DNA of 64,000 nucleotides from Glycomyces lechevalierae (GTDB lineage: Bacteria; Actinomycetota; Actinomycetes; Mycobacteriales; Micromonosporaceae), in NCBI RefSeq assembly GCF_027622945.1, contig NZ_JAPZVQ010000006.1, forward strand, positions 49,497 through 113,496. Reading direction: 5' to 3'. The notes under the pieces are model-generated. The model was given only the letters and a program-made list of their open reading frames with translations, was not told the origin of the DNA and made no database searches. Both the position numbers and the translations under genes were made by a program. Within the stretch, counting starts at the first letter, position 1. Each line of letters begins with the position of its first letter. Below are positions 17,256-25,193 of the stretch, piece after piece.

Positions 17256-18173
17256 ATGGAACGCGACGAACTCGAGTGCTTCCTCATCCTGGCCGAGGAA
17301 CTGCACTTCGGGCGCACGGCCGCGCGCATGCGCCTCTCCCGCGCCCGCGTCAGCCAGCTCGTGCAGCGACTCGAACGCCGCCTCGGCGCGCCCCTCTTCG
17401 AGCGCACCAGCCGCAGCGTCGCCCTCACCGAGCTCGGCGCGCGCTTCCGCGACGACGTCGAACCCCACCACCGCGCCATCGAACGCGCCCTCGCCCGCAC
17501 CGCCGCGGCCGCCCGCGGCATCGGCGGCACCCTCCGCGTCGGCTTCGCCGACTCCCTCACCGGCGCGATCGCGATCCGCGCCGCGGACGACCTGCGCGCC
17601 GCGTACCCCGAACTGGCCGTGGAGATCTGTGAGATGTCCTTCACCGACCCGTTCACGCAGCTGCGCGACCGCTACTACGACGTGCAGATGATGGAGCTCC
17701 CCGTCCGCGAGGACGACCTCGCGAAGGGCCCGACCCTGCTCACCGAGCCGCGCGTCCTGGCCGTCGCCGCGAGCGGCCCGCTCGCGTCCCGGCCCTGGCT
17801 GACCCTGAACGACCTCGCCGAGACCGCCCTCCTGGCGATCGAAGGCGACGTGCCCGACTACCGCCGCCCGCCCCGCCGCACCCCGGACGGCCGCGACATC
17901 CCCGCCGGGCCCGGCATCACCAGCCTCCAGGAAGGCCTCATGCTCGTCGCCGCGGGCAAGGGCGCCATGCTCACCGGCGCGCACACAGCCGCCCACCAGC
18001 CCCGGCCCGGCATCGCCTACGTTCAGATCCTCGACGCCCCGCCCGTCCGCTACGGCCTCGCCTGGCGCGCAGAGGAGCACAGCGCCGCCGTCGAAGCCTT
18101 CGCCGCCCGCGTCGACGCCGTGATCGCGGCACGTGAACAGGTCGAGGCACCCCTCGATCTCACCGCCGTGTAG
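17256..18173 (+). CDS. LysR-family transcriptional regulator
   Basis: Regulator of 305 residues. Winged helix-turn-helix at the N-terminus: ELECFLILAEELHFGRTAAR then LSRARVSQLVQRLERRLGAP and LFERTSRSVALTELG. The usual LysR SxxSxxxxxLE recognition segment is altered to SRARVSQLVQRLE, as seen in an actinomycete subgroup. The C-terminal effector domain starts GTLRVGFADS. RBS GGAGGGACCC precedes the ATG. Divergent from the MFS exporter; it most likely controls that gene. Confidence 0.92.
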   Translation: MERDELECFLILAEELHFGRTAARMRLSRARVSQLVQRLERRLGAPLFERTSRSVALTELGARFRDDVEPHHRAIERALARTAAAARGIGGTLRVGFADSLTGAIAIRAADDLRAAYPELAVEICEMSFTDPFTQLRDRYYDVQMMELPVREDDLAKGPTLLTEPRVLAVAASGPLASRPWLTLNDLAETALLAIEGDVPDYRRPPRRTPDGRDIPAGPGITSLQEGLMLVAAGKGAMLTGAHTAAHQPRPGIAYVQILDAPPVRYGLAWRAEEHSAAVEAFAARVDAVIAAREQVEAPLDLTAV

Positions 18174-18257
18174 ATCGGCCGAAAGACCGAGGCGGCGGCT
18201 GGAAAACGGCTGGATTGCGGAAGCGACGCCGCCTTTCGCGCTGCCACACTCGGACCG

Positions 18258-19640
18258 GTGACCGCACCGATCCCGGGACTGAGCCTGTCCCCCTTGGAGA
18301 TCCTGGCCGTCCTGGGCGCGCTCGCCGTCGTCCTCGCCCGGTGGCTCGCGCACCGCAAAGCCGTCCTGCTCACCGGCGCCTCGGTCGTAGCGGCCGCCGG
18401 GGCCGCGCTCGCGGCGACCGGCCTGCGCTGGCAGCTGTACTCGGTCCTCCTGCTCACTGCGATCGTCCTGGTCGTCGCGTTGGCGAGACGCGGTCGCGGC
18501 CGGATGCGCCGCCGGTTCGCGGTCCCCGGCACGGCCGCCTGCCTGCTCGTCCTCGCCGCCACGCCGATCGCGGCCTGGGCGCTGCCCGTCCCGGTCTATC
18601 CCGAGCCGACCGGCGCGCACGACGTCGGCAGCGCGGTCTTCCAATGGACCGACGAGACCCGCCCCGAGCCGTTCACGGACGACCCCGACGACCACCGCAC
18701 CATCGTCGTCCAGCTCTGGTACCCCGCCGAGGCAGGACCGGACGCCGAACGAGCGATCGCAGGCAGGTCGACTCTCGAAGAGTCCCAAGCGGTCACGCAG
18801 GCCACGGCCGACCTCTTCGGCATCCCCGGGTTCCTCCTCGAGGACGCCGCCGCGGCGCCCTCGCACGCGGTCTTCGACGCCCCGGCCGCGCCCGGCCGCT
18901 TCCCGGTCATCGTCTTCTCCCCGGGCCTCAACGCGACCCGCACCGCCAACACCGCGCTCGCCGAGGAATGGGTCAGCCGCGGCTACGCCGTCGCCACCGT
19001 CGACCACCCCTACGACGCCGCGCTCACCTACGTCGACGGCGCACCCGCCTACTCCCGCAACACGCTCAACACGACCGACGAAGCCGAGATCGCCGCGATC
19101 AACCGCGCCAACATCGAGACCCGCAGCGCCGACCTGAGTTTCACCCTCACCCAGCTCGACACCGTCGCGCTCGCCCCGCACCTCGACACCGGCCGCGCCG
19201 CCGTCGCGGGCCACTCGCGCGGAGCCGTCGCCGCCCTCGCGGCCCTGGCCGCCGACCCCCGCTTCGACGCGGCCGTCCACATCGACGGCGGCCTCGAACC
19301 GACCCTCATGCCCGGGCCCTTCACGCAACCGGTCCTCTCGATCACCAGCCCGATCTCGGCCGCCGAGAACCCCGACTACCTGCCCACCCTCGACGCCGCA
19401 CTCGCCCTGGGCCCCAAGGACACCTACCGGATCGAACTCGAAGGCGCCGGGCACTTCTCCTTCACCGACGCCGCCCTCTCGTTCCCGCCCGTCCCCTCGA
19501 TCCTCGGCACCGTCGGCCGCACGGAAGGCCTCCAGCGCACCGCCGACGCCACCGCCGTCTTCCTCGACGCGGTCCTGCGCGGGGAGCCGACGGACCTTCC
19601 CGGGCAGCTCGCTCAGTTCGGCACATTGACTTCAATTTGA
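18258..19640 (+). CDS. Membrane-anchored alpha/beta hydrolase, PAF-acetylhydrolase-like
   Basis: Serine hydrolase of 460 residues. Three or four N-terminal helices (residues 10-110) anchor a catalytic domain of the platelet-activating-factor acetylhydrolase type II fold. WYPAEAGPDAE and FSPGLNATRTANTALAEEW precede the nucleophile elbow AGHSRGA (Ser320); the acid lies in HIDGGLEP and the catalytic His in GAGHFSF. This fold covers ester and polyester hydrolases; the substrate cannot be told. The start GTG at 18258 lies seven bases after CACACT, possibly a leaderless -10. The gene's last codons overlap the promoter of the next operon. Confidence 0.85.
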   Translation: MTAPIPGLSLSPLEILAVLGALAVVLARWLAHRKAVLLTGASVVAAAGAALAATGLRWQLYSVLLLTAIVLVVALARRGRGRMRRRFAVPGTAACLLVLAATPIAAWALPVPVYPEPTGAHDVGSAVFQWTDETRPEPFTDDPDDHRTIVVQLWYPAEAGPDAERAIAGRSTLEESQAVTQATADLFGIPGFLLEDAAAAPSHAVFDAPAAPGRFPVIVFSPGLNATRTANTALAEEWVSRGYAVATVDHPYDAALTYVDGAPAYSRNTLNTTDEAEIAAINRANIETRSADLSFTLTQLDTVALAPHLDTGRAAVAGHSRGAVAALAALAADPRFDAAVHIDGGLEPTLMPGPFTQPVLSITSPISAAENPDYLPTLDAALALGPKDTYRIELEGAGHFSFTDAALSFPPVPSILGTVGRTEGLQRTADATAVFLDAVLRGEPTDLPGQLAQFGTLTSI

Positions 19641-19654
19641 TTGAAACCTATACT
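19626..19654 (+). promoter_or_regulatory. Strong sigma70-type promoter of the adenylation/TmpA-like/hydratase operon
   Basis: TTGACT (19626-19631) and TATACT (19649-19654) are separated by exactly 17 bases, close to consensus and AT-rich against the surroundings. The -35 overlaps the end of the preceding hydrolase gene. Predicted transcript start is near 19661, leaving a leader of about 85 bases. Confidence 0.75.
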
Positions 19655-19656
19655 TT

Positions 19657-19677
19657 CTCACGTGTGAGCGCTACCAC
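19657..19677. promoter_or_regulatory. Putative operator at the transcription start
   Basis: CTCAC-GT-GTGAG (19657-19668) is a 12-base dyad and continues into GTGAGCGCTACCAC with a central AGCGCT, which resembles sites of LacI/GntR-type repressors. Its position just after the -10 suits repression. The cognate regulator is not adjacent. Confidence 0.5.
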
Positions 19678-19744
19678 AAGGAGCGCGCGCACGATTCGAA
19701 AGGGTTGGGATTCAAGCAAAAAGCAGCGAACTGGCGGGTGACCT

Positions 19745-21346
19745 ATGCCTGAAGTCGACTACACACAGCGATCAATCAACTACGTCAAACGAAAGGGCGG
19801 CACGCCGCTCCTCGAGAAACGCGGGACTCGATCCGCACTGGACGAACGGGACCGACACCTGTTCCGCCGGTTCGGATGGGGTCCCGCTCGCGTCGTGCCC
19901 CGCGTCGCGATCCACGAGACGATCGAAAAGCACGCGGCCGCAACGCCGTCCGCGACCGCCGCCGAACACGGCGGCGACCGCATCACCTACGGCGAACTCG
20001 AACGCGACGCGAATCGGCTCGCCGCGCGCCTCATCGCGCACGGCGTCCGCCCCGGCGGCCGCGTCGCGCTCGTCGTGCGCCGCGGCATCCCGATGCTCAT
20101 CGGCATCCTCGCGATCCTCAAGACCGGCGCCGCATACGTACCCCAGGACGCCAAGATGATCCGGAACCCGGCACTCCGGCACATCCTGCGCACCACCGGA
20201 AGCACGATCGTCCTCACGCAATCCGATGCGCCCGTGGAACTCCCGCCCGGCATCACCGGCATCGACATCGACCAGGTCCGCGCCGAACGGACCGACGCCC
20301 CCGCGCCCCGCATCCCCGCCGACCCCGAGCGGGCCTGCTACATCCTGTTCACCTCCGGCACCACGGGCACGCCGAACGGGGTCGCGGTCACGCACGCGAA
20401 CCTCGCGAACCTCCTGCTCACCGAGCCGGGCGACCTCGGCATCCGGCCGGGCACCACCGTCGGGCAGATCCTCAACATCGCGTTCGACATGGCCGCGTGG
20501 GAGATCCTGGGCTGCCTCGCGCACGGCGGCACCCTCCTCATCCGCGGCGACGACATCGCCGCGACCGCCCGCCGGGCCGAGGTCCTGATAGCGACGCCCA
20601 CGATCCTCTCCCGGATCGATCCCGAGTCCTGCCAACGCATCCGGACCGTGGCCGTCGCCGGCGAACCGTGCCCGCGCGCGCTCGCCGACCGGTGGGCCGC
20701 ACGATGCGCCTTCTACAACGGATGCGGCCCCACGGAGACCACCATCGTGAACACGATGCAGCGGCACCACCCCGGCGCCGCGCGGCTCACCATCGGCCGG
20801 CCCACCCCCAACAACACCGTCTACATCCTCGACGAGCACCGCAATCCGTGCCCGATCGGCGAGGTCGGCGAGATGTGGGCGGGCGGCGACGGCGTCTCCG
20901 CCGGGTACCTCGCCAACCCCGAGCTGAACGCCGAGCGGTACTCGCCCGACCCGTTCCTCGGCGGCGGCCGCACCATGTTCCGCACCCGCGACCTGGGCCG
21001 CTGGACCGCGGACGGCGAGCTCGAGCACTTCGGGCGCACCGACGACCAGGTCAAGATCCGCGGCTTCCGGGTCGAACTCGACGCGGTATCGGCAGTGCTG
21101 GAAGGCGTTCCGGGCTGCGTCCGGGCCGCCACGGTCAAGCTCGACGACCGCACACTGGCGTCGTTCGTCCAGCCCGCCACGGTCGACCCGGCGCTCGCGC
21201 GCAAGGTCGTGGCCGAGGCGCTGCCGTACTACTGCGTCCCGGAAGCGGTCCACCTCCTGGAAGCGCTCCCCCTCACCGATCGCGGCAAGATCGACAAACC
21301 GCGGCTGCTCCGGCTCGCCCGCCTCGGACGGGAGGCCACGTCATGA
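19745..21346 (+). CDS. Stand-alone NRPS-type adenylation domain protein
   Basis: Adenylate-forming enzyme of 533 residues that should activate an amino or other carboxylic acid with ATP. Core motifs are present: A3 FTSGTTGTPNG (about 202-212), A4 FDMAAWE, A5 NGCGPTET (325-332), A7 MFRTRDLGRW, A8 GRTDDQVKIRGFRVELD from 430, and the A10 lysine Lys515 in DRGKIDK. The protein stops after A10, so no carrier, condensation or reductase domain is attached. An N-terminal extension of about 60 residues (YTQRSINYVKRKGGTPLLEK, then RFGWGP) is not part of ordinary A domains. It overlaps the membrane flavoprotein gene by four bases. This pairing matches fungal TmpB, in which an NRPS-type A domain is joined to a TmpA-like oxidoreductase. 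Confidence 0.88.
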   Translation: MPEVDYTQRSINYVKRKGGTPLLEKRGTRSALDERDRHLFRRFGWGPARVVPRVAIHETIEKHAAATPSATAAEHGGDRITYGELERDANRLAARLIAHGVRPGGRVALVVRRGIPMLIGILAILKTGAAYVPQDAKMIRNPALRHILRTTGSTIVLTQSDAPVELPPGITGIDIDQVRAERTDAPAPRIPADPERACYILFTSGTTGTPNGVAVTHANLANLLLTEPGDLGIRPGTTVGQILNIAFDMAAWEILGCLAHGGTLLIRGDDIAATARRAEVLIATPTILSRIDPESCQRIRTVAVAGEPCPRALADRWAARCAFYNGCGPTETTIVNTMQRHHPGAARLTIGRPTPNNTVYILDEHRNPCPIGEVGEMWAGGDGVSAGYLANPELNAERYSPDPFLGGGRTMFRTRDLGRWTADGELEHFGRTDDQVKIRGFRVELDAVSAVLEGVPGCVRAATVKLDDRTLASFVQPATVDPALARKVVAEALPYYCVPEAVHLLEALPLTDRGKIDKPRLLRLARLGREATS

Positions 21347-22650
21347 CCGAGCTCAGGCACGACACGCAGCTCAAGAACGACCGGATCGACGACGTCGAAC
21401 TCCCGCCGCTCCTCCCGCTCGTACGCCGCGCCTTCAAGCACCCGGCGCTCATGCACTTCAACCGCCTGGCCGCCTCGGTCATCGCGGTCAACCTCGTCGT
21501 GCTGATCGCGGCGGTGCCGGAGGTCCCGGCCGAGTTCGCCTCGCGCGCAGCGCTGTTGAACTTCGCCCTCGCGATCCTCATCCGCCGCCAGCGCCTGATC
21601 AACCTGCTGTTCCGGATGGCGACCGCTGCGCCGGTCACCTGGCCGCTGAAGGTGCGGTGGACGCTGGCGAAGGTCTACCACTTCGGCGGCCTGCACGTGG
21701 GCGGCGCGCTCGCGGGCTCGCTGTGGTTCGGCGCGTTCGTCGCACTGGCCACAGTGGAAGGCGCGCCGGTGGACGTGCTCGTCCTGGCGTACGCGCTGGT
21801 GGCGCTGTTCGCGGCGATGCTGGCGACCACGATCCCGAAGCTGCGGGCCAAGAACCACAACCGGTTCGAGCTCGTGCACCGCTTCGGCGGCTGGACCTCG
21901 CTGGTCCTTTTGTGGGCCATGACGATCACGCAGGTCGGCCACAGCGGCGAGCCGCTGTTCTCCACACTGGAGTTCTGGGTGCTCGCGGCGGTCACGGTCG
22001 CGGTCATCGCGCCGTGGACGCGCCTGCGCCGCGTCCCGGTCGACATCAAGCGGCCCTCGTCGCATGTCGCGATCGCGCGGTTCACGCACGGCCGCAAGCC
22101 CTTCGCCGGTTCGTCGACGGCGATCAGCCGCTCGCCGCTGCGCGAATGGCACTCGTTCGCGAACATCCCCTCGCCCACCGAGCACGGCTTCCGGCTCACG
22201 ATCTCGCGCGCCGGCGACTGGACCGGGCGGTTCATCGACGACATGCCGTCGCACGTGTGGGTCAAGGGCATCACCGTGGCGGGCGTGGCGAACATCGAGG
22301 TGCTGTTCAAGAAGGTGGTGTACGTGGCGACCGGGAGCGGCATCGGCCCGTGCCTGCCGCACCTGCTGGCGCAGGAGGTCCCGGCGCTGCTGGTGTGGTC
22401 GACGCGCGCGCCGCGCGTCACGTTCGGCGACGAACTGGTGGACGAGATCCTTGCAGTGCAACCGGAAGCGCGGATATGGGACACCGCGGAGCACGGCAAG
22501 CCGGACATGATCCGCCTCGCGGTCGCCGCCTACCGCGACTTCGGCGCCGAGGCGGTCATCTGCATCTCCAACAAGAAACTGACCTGGCAGGTCGTCCACG
22601 GGCTCGAACGCCGGGGCATCCCCGCCTACGGCGCGATCTGGGACTCCTGA
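21343..22650 (+). CDS. TmpA-like membrane flavoprotein oxidoreductase
   Basis: Integral membrane protein of 435 residues. About six hydrophobic segments lie in residues 45-235 (LAASVIAVNLVVLIAAVP; VLVLAYALVALFAAMLATTI; FWVLAAVTVAVIAPW). The C-terminal half is ferredoxin-reductase-like: RSPLREWHSFANI takes the place of the flavin-binding R-x-Y/F-S motif region and YVATGSGIGPCLPHLLA (about 327-343) is the NAD(P)-binding G-x-G-x-x-P loop, ending with LVWSTRAP and a C-terminal AYGAIWDS. Paired membrane histidines of haem-binding ferric reductases are not obvious. The family is known from Aspergillus nidulans TmpA, needed for a conidiation signal. ATG at 21343 overlaps the adenylation gene stop. 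Confidence 0.75.
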   Translation: MTELRHDTQLKNDRIDDVELPPLLPLVRRAFKHPALMHFNRLAASVIAVNLVVLIAAVPEVPAEFASRAALLNFALAILIRRQRLINLLFRMATAAPVTWPLKVRWTLAKVYHFGGLHVGGALAGSLWFGAFVALATVEGAPVDVLVLAYALVALFAAMLATTIPKLRAKNHNRFELVHRFGGWTSLVLLWAMTITQVGHSGEPLFSTLEFWVLAAVTVAVIAPWTRLRRVPVDIKRPSSHVAIARFTHGRKPFAGSSTAISRSPLREWHSFANIPSPTEHGFRLTISRAGDWTGRFIDDMPSHVWVKGITVAGVANIEVLFKKVVYVATGSGIGPCLPHLLAQEVPALLVWSTRAPRVTFGDELVDEILAVQPEARIWDTAEHGKPDMIRLAVAAYRDFGAEAVICISNKKLTWQVVHGLERRGIPAYGAIWDS

Positions 22651-22662
22651 GAGAGGAAGACG

Positions 22663-23427
22663 ATGCGACTCAAGATCGAACGTGAAGGCCGGGTCGTGCG
22701 GGTGCGCCTGCACCGGCCCGAGGTCCTGAACGCCCTCGACGCCGCGCTCATGACCGAGCTGGTCGAGGCGCTGACCCCGCTCGACGCCGACCCCGGCGTG
22801 GGCTGCTTCGTGATCACCGGCTCCGAGCGGGCGTTCGCGGCCGGCGCGGACATCAAGGAGATGTCCGGGAAGTCGGCGGCGGACATGATCGCGGAGGACT
22901 ACTTCGCGGGCTGGGAGGCCTTCGCGGCCTTGCGGACGCCGAAGCTCGCGGCCGTCTCGGGCTACGCGCTCGGCGGCGGCTGCGAGCTGGCGATGATGTG
23001 CGACATGATCATCGCGGGGGACGACGCGAAGTTCGGGCAGCCGGAGATCACGCTCGGCGTCATCCCGGGCATCGGCGGCACGCAGCGGCTCACCCGGTTG
23101 GTGGGCAAGGCGAAGGCGATGGACCTCATCCTCACCGGGCGTCTCATCGACGCGGAGGAGGCCGAGCGCATCGGGCTCGTCTCGCGGGTCGTCCCGGCCG
23201 AAACCCTTGCGGCCGAGGCGAACGCGATCGCCGAGCAGATCGCCGGCTACGGCAAGCTCGCGGTGATGGCGGCGCGCGACTGCGTCGACCGCGCCTTGGA
23301 GACCGGGCTCGCCGACGGGATCCGCTACGAGCGCAGGGCGTTCCACGCGCTCTTCGCCACCGCAGATCAGCAGGAGGGCATGCGCGCCTTCAAGGAGAAG
23401 CGGGCGCCGGAGTTCACCGGGCGATGA
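22663..23427 (+). CDS. Enoyl-CoA hydratase/isomerase family protein
   Basis: Crotonase-fold enzyme of 254 residues. The oxyanion loop [11 protein letters not shown] and GGGCELAM are present; catalytic glutamates Glu108 and Glu128 (in [20 protein letters not shown]) are 20 residues apart, as Glu144 and Glu164 in rat enoyl-CoA hydratase, so true hydratase activity is likely. It begins 13 bases after the flavoprotein gene with RBS GAGAGGAAG. Third gene of the operon; it suggests that the product of the adenylation/oxidoreductase pair passes through an acyl-CoA, or that the operon supplies an unsaturated acyl substrate. Confidence 0.9.
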   Translation: MRLKIEREGRVVRVRLHRPEVLNALDAALMTELVEALTPLDADPGVGCFVITGSERAFAAGADIKEMSGKSAADMIAEDYFAGWEAFAALRTPKLAAVSGYALGGGCELAMMCDMIIAGDDAKFGQPEITLGVIPGIGGTQRLTRLVGKAKAMDLILTGRLIDAEEAERIGLVSRVVPAETLAAEANAIAEQIAGYGKLAVMAARDCVDRALETGLADGIRYERRAFHALFATADQQEGMRAFKEKRAPEFTGR

Positions 23428-23431
23428 GGAG

Positions 23432-23457
23432 GAGGGCGGCGCCGCGGCGCCGCCCTC
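23432..23457. terminator. Bidirectional terminator hairpin
   Basis: GAGGGCGGCGCC and GGCGCCGCCCTC form a 12-bp stem between the convergent hydratase and IPP isomerase genes; the isomerase stop overlaps the right arm. Confidence 0.65.
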
Positions 23458-23992
23458 ACCCGTTCAGGAACCGCTCGACCAGCCCCCACTGCTGCAACTG
23501 CGCGACCTGCATCCGCGACCAGGGGGAGAGGTCCGAGTCCTCCCGCTCCGCGCGGGCGACGTACGCGGGCCAGTCGATCCACTCGACGTCGCCGACCTCC
23601 TCGGCGTCGGGTGCGGGCTCGCCCGCGACCCAGCCGAGGAAGACCGGGCAGATCTCGTTCTCGACGACCCCGTTGGACTCGGCCCGGTACCGGAACGTCG
23701 GCAGCGCGCACACCAGCCCGATCACCCTGATCCCGAGCTCGGTCTCCATCCGGCGCGCGACCGCGGCCTCCATGAACTCGCCCGGCCCGGGATGCCCGCA
23801 GCACGTGTTCGTCCACACGCCCGGGAACGCCCGCTTCGCGTCCGCCCGCCGGGTCGCCAGGAGGCGGCCTTCGGCGTCGAAGCCGTAGCAGGAGAACGCG
23901 AGATGCAGCGGCGTGGCCGCCCCGTGCACCCGGTCCTTGCGTTCGGTCCCGAGCGGCGTGCCGTCGTCCCCGAGCAGCACGACCCTCTCCAT
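23456..23992 (-). CDS. idi: Isopentenyl-diphosphate delta-isomerase, type I
   Basis: Interconverts isopentenyl and dimethylallyl diphosphate, 178 residues. The type I Nudix-fold motifs are complete: FSCYGFDAEGRLLATRRA, the catalytic cysteine in WTNTCCGHP, and VENEICPVFLG with the catalytic glutamate. ATG at 23992 (MERVVLLGDDG) is favoured because GGGGAA lies a few bases upstream; a GTG at 24004 adds four residues (MGEA). Not in an obvious isoprenoid operon here. Confidence 0.92.
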   Translation of the reverse strand: MERVVLLGDDGTPLGTERKDRVHGAATPLHLAFSCYGFDAEGRLLATRRADAKRAFPGVWTNTCCGHPGPGEFMEAAVARRMETELGIRVIGLVCALPTFRYRAESNGVVENEICPVFLGWVAGEPAPDAEEVGDVEWIDWPAYVARAEREDSDLSPWSRMQVAQLQQWGLVERFLNG

Positions 23993-24130
23993 CGCTTCCC
24001 CCACACGAGCCCCCGTAGTCGATCGGGCACCGATGGTATCGCGCCGCTTCGGGTGGCGCCTCCTCCATGATCACGGCGCTACCATTGGCGGACTTGCCCC
24101 GGTTGTCCGCCCGTCCGAAGGAACCGCCCC

Positions 24131-24643
24131 ATGCGAAGCCTGTTCAGCTTCCCGAACCCCGTGAACGAGGTCTCGGCCCGACTCGTCGCCGGGGGCGTGG
24201 TCGCCATGAGTGCGGCCGCGCTCGCCTTCCAGCTCGAATGGCTCGTCGCGATCATCGCGCTCGGCTTCCTCGCCCGCGTCGCGACCGGCCCGAGCCTCAG
24301 CGTCCTCGGCCAGCTCGTCACCCGCGTCGTCACGCCGCGCCTGCCGATCGCCCCGAAGCCCGTCCCGGGCCCGCCCAAGCGCTTCGCCCAGGGCATCGGC
24401 GCGGTCTTCTCGGTGACCTCGTTCCTGCTCCTCGCCTTCGACCTGAACGTCGCGGGCTGGATCGTCCTCGCCGCCCTGACGATGGCCGCCGCACTCGAGG
24501 CCTTCTTCGCGTTCTGCCTGGGCTGCAAGATGTTCGCCCTGCTCACCCGCATGGGCCTCATCCCCGACTCGGTCTGCGAAGCCTGCAACAACATCCAGGC
24601 CCGCACCGACGCCGCCCTCGAACGGGCCGCCGCCTCAAGCTAA
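24131..24643 (+). CDS. DUF4395 family membrane protein
   Basis: Membrane protein of 170 residues, four helices expected. The family pattern is visible: FPNPVNEVSARLVAGGVV at the N-terminus, FLARVATGPSLSVLGQLVTR, the GPPKRFAQGIGAVFS segment, and FAFCLGCKMFALL near the C-terminus with a C-x-x-C-like pair (CLGC). DUF4395 proteins often occur with thioredoxin-like or rhodanese proteins and may handle thiols; no such partner is adjacent here. RBS GAAGGAACC upstream. Confidence 0.85.
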   Translation: MRSLFSFPNPVNEVSARLVAGGVVAMSAAALAFQLEWLVAIIALGFLARVATGPSLSVLGQLVTRVVTPRLPIAPKPVPGPPKRFAQGIGAVFSVTSFLLLAFDLNVAGWIVLAALTMAAALEAFFAFCLGCKMFALLTRMGLIPDSVCEACNNIQARTDAALERAAASS

Positions 24644-24676
24644 CGCTGCCTCCAGCTAACGCCGCCTCCCGCTAGC
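24640..24676. repeat. Short imperfect tandem repeat between convergent genes
   Basis: The unit GCTAACGCYGCCTCC occurs twice in a row, followed by a partial GCTAG copy, filling the gap between the DUF4395 stop and the MarR stop. Probably replication slippage; no function is apparent. Confidence 0.5.
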
Positions 24677-25109
24677 CGTCGGTCCGTTCCTCGCGCATGG
24701 CGCGGAGCAGGGCCGGGAGCCCGGTGGCGAGGCCGTCGCGCTCGGCCGGCGACATCGCGGCCGTCCAGCGGCCGTAGCGCTCGTGCAGCATCCCGGCGGC
24801 GCCGCGGTGGAGCCGCCGTCCTTCCTCGGTGATCTGGAGCCGGTAGAGCCGCCGGTTGTCCGGGTCGCGCTCGCGTGTGAGCAGGCCGTCCGCCTCCAGG
24901 TCGGCCACCAGGCGGCTGACGCTGCTCTTCTCCAGGCCGAGGCGCTCGGCGAGCTCGCGCTGGGAGATACCCGACCGGTGGTCGAGTTCGTGCAGCGCGA
25001 ACAGCTGCGACATGGAAACCGTCCGTCCGGGGAACACCTCTTCGAGCAGCGCGAACTCGGCGGTGCGGACCAGGTCCATGAGCAGGTGGTGCAGGTGCTC
25101 GGCCTCCAT
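24672..25109 (-). CDS. MarR-family transcriptional regulator
   Basis: Winged-helix repressor of 145 residues. The DNA-binding region reads ISQRELAERLGLEKSSVSRL followed by the wing LLTRERDPDNRRLYRLQITE. ATG at 25109 (MEAEHLHHLLMDL) is chosen because GGGAGGAG lies seven bases upstream; the frame continues upstream without coding character. Divergent from a SAM methyltransferase gene. Two AGTTGT-N5-RCAAC dyads lie between them, so the regulator probably represses both genes. Confidence 0.92.
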   Translation of the reverse strand: MEAEHLHHLLMDLVRTAEFALLEEVFPGRTVSMSQLFALHELDHRSGISQRELAERLGLEKSSVSRLVADLEADGLLTRERDPDNRRLYRLQITEEGRRLHRGAAGMLHERYGRWTAAMSPAERDGLATGLPALLRAMREERTDG

Positions 25110-25124
25110 CGCCGCTCCTCCCAG

Positions 25125-25180
25125 AGTTGTGTGTTGCAACCATTCATCGTAGACTGGCTTGAAAGTTGTAGAGCACAACT
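25125..25180. promoter_or_regulatory. Two MarR-type operator copies in a divergent promoter
   Basis: AGTTGT-GTGTT-GCAACC at 25125-25141 and AGTTGT-AGAGC-ACAACT at 25164-25180 share the same half sites and spacing; the second is a perfect dyad. They flank the intergenic region between the MarR and methyltransferase genes, and the second ends just before the RBS TTGGAGG of the methyltransferase. Confidence 0.65.
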
Positions 25181-25193
25181 ATTGGAGGCCGTC

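Noticed and set aside
21343-22650. Haem-containing ferric reductase
   Set aside because: The NAD(P) half fits, but the paired membrane histidines that bind haem in ferric reductases are not evident, and the A-domain neighbour points to the TmpA-like group.
24640-24676. Start of a CRISPR array or tandem repeat locus
   Set aside because: Only two adjacent copies of a 15-base unit without spacers; no cas genes.
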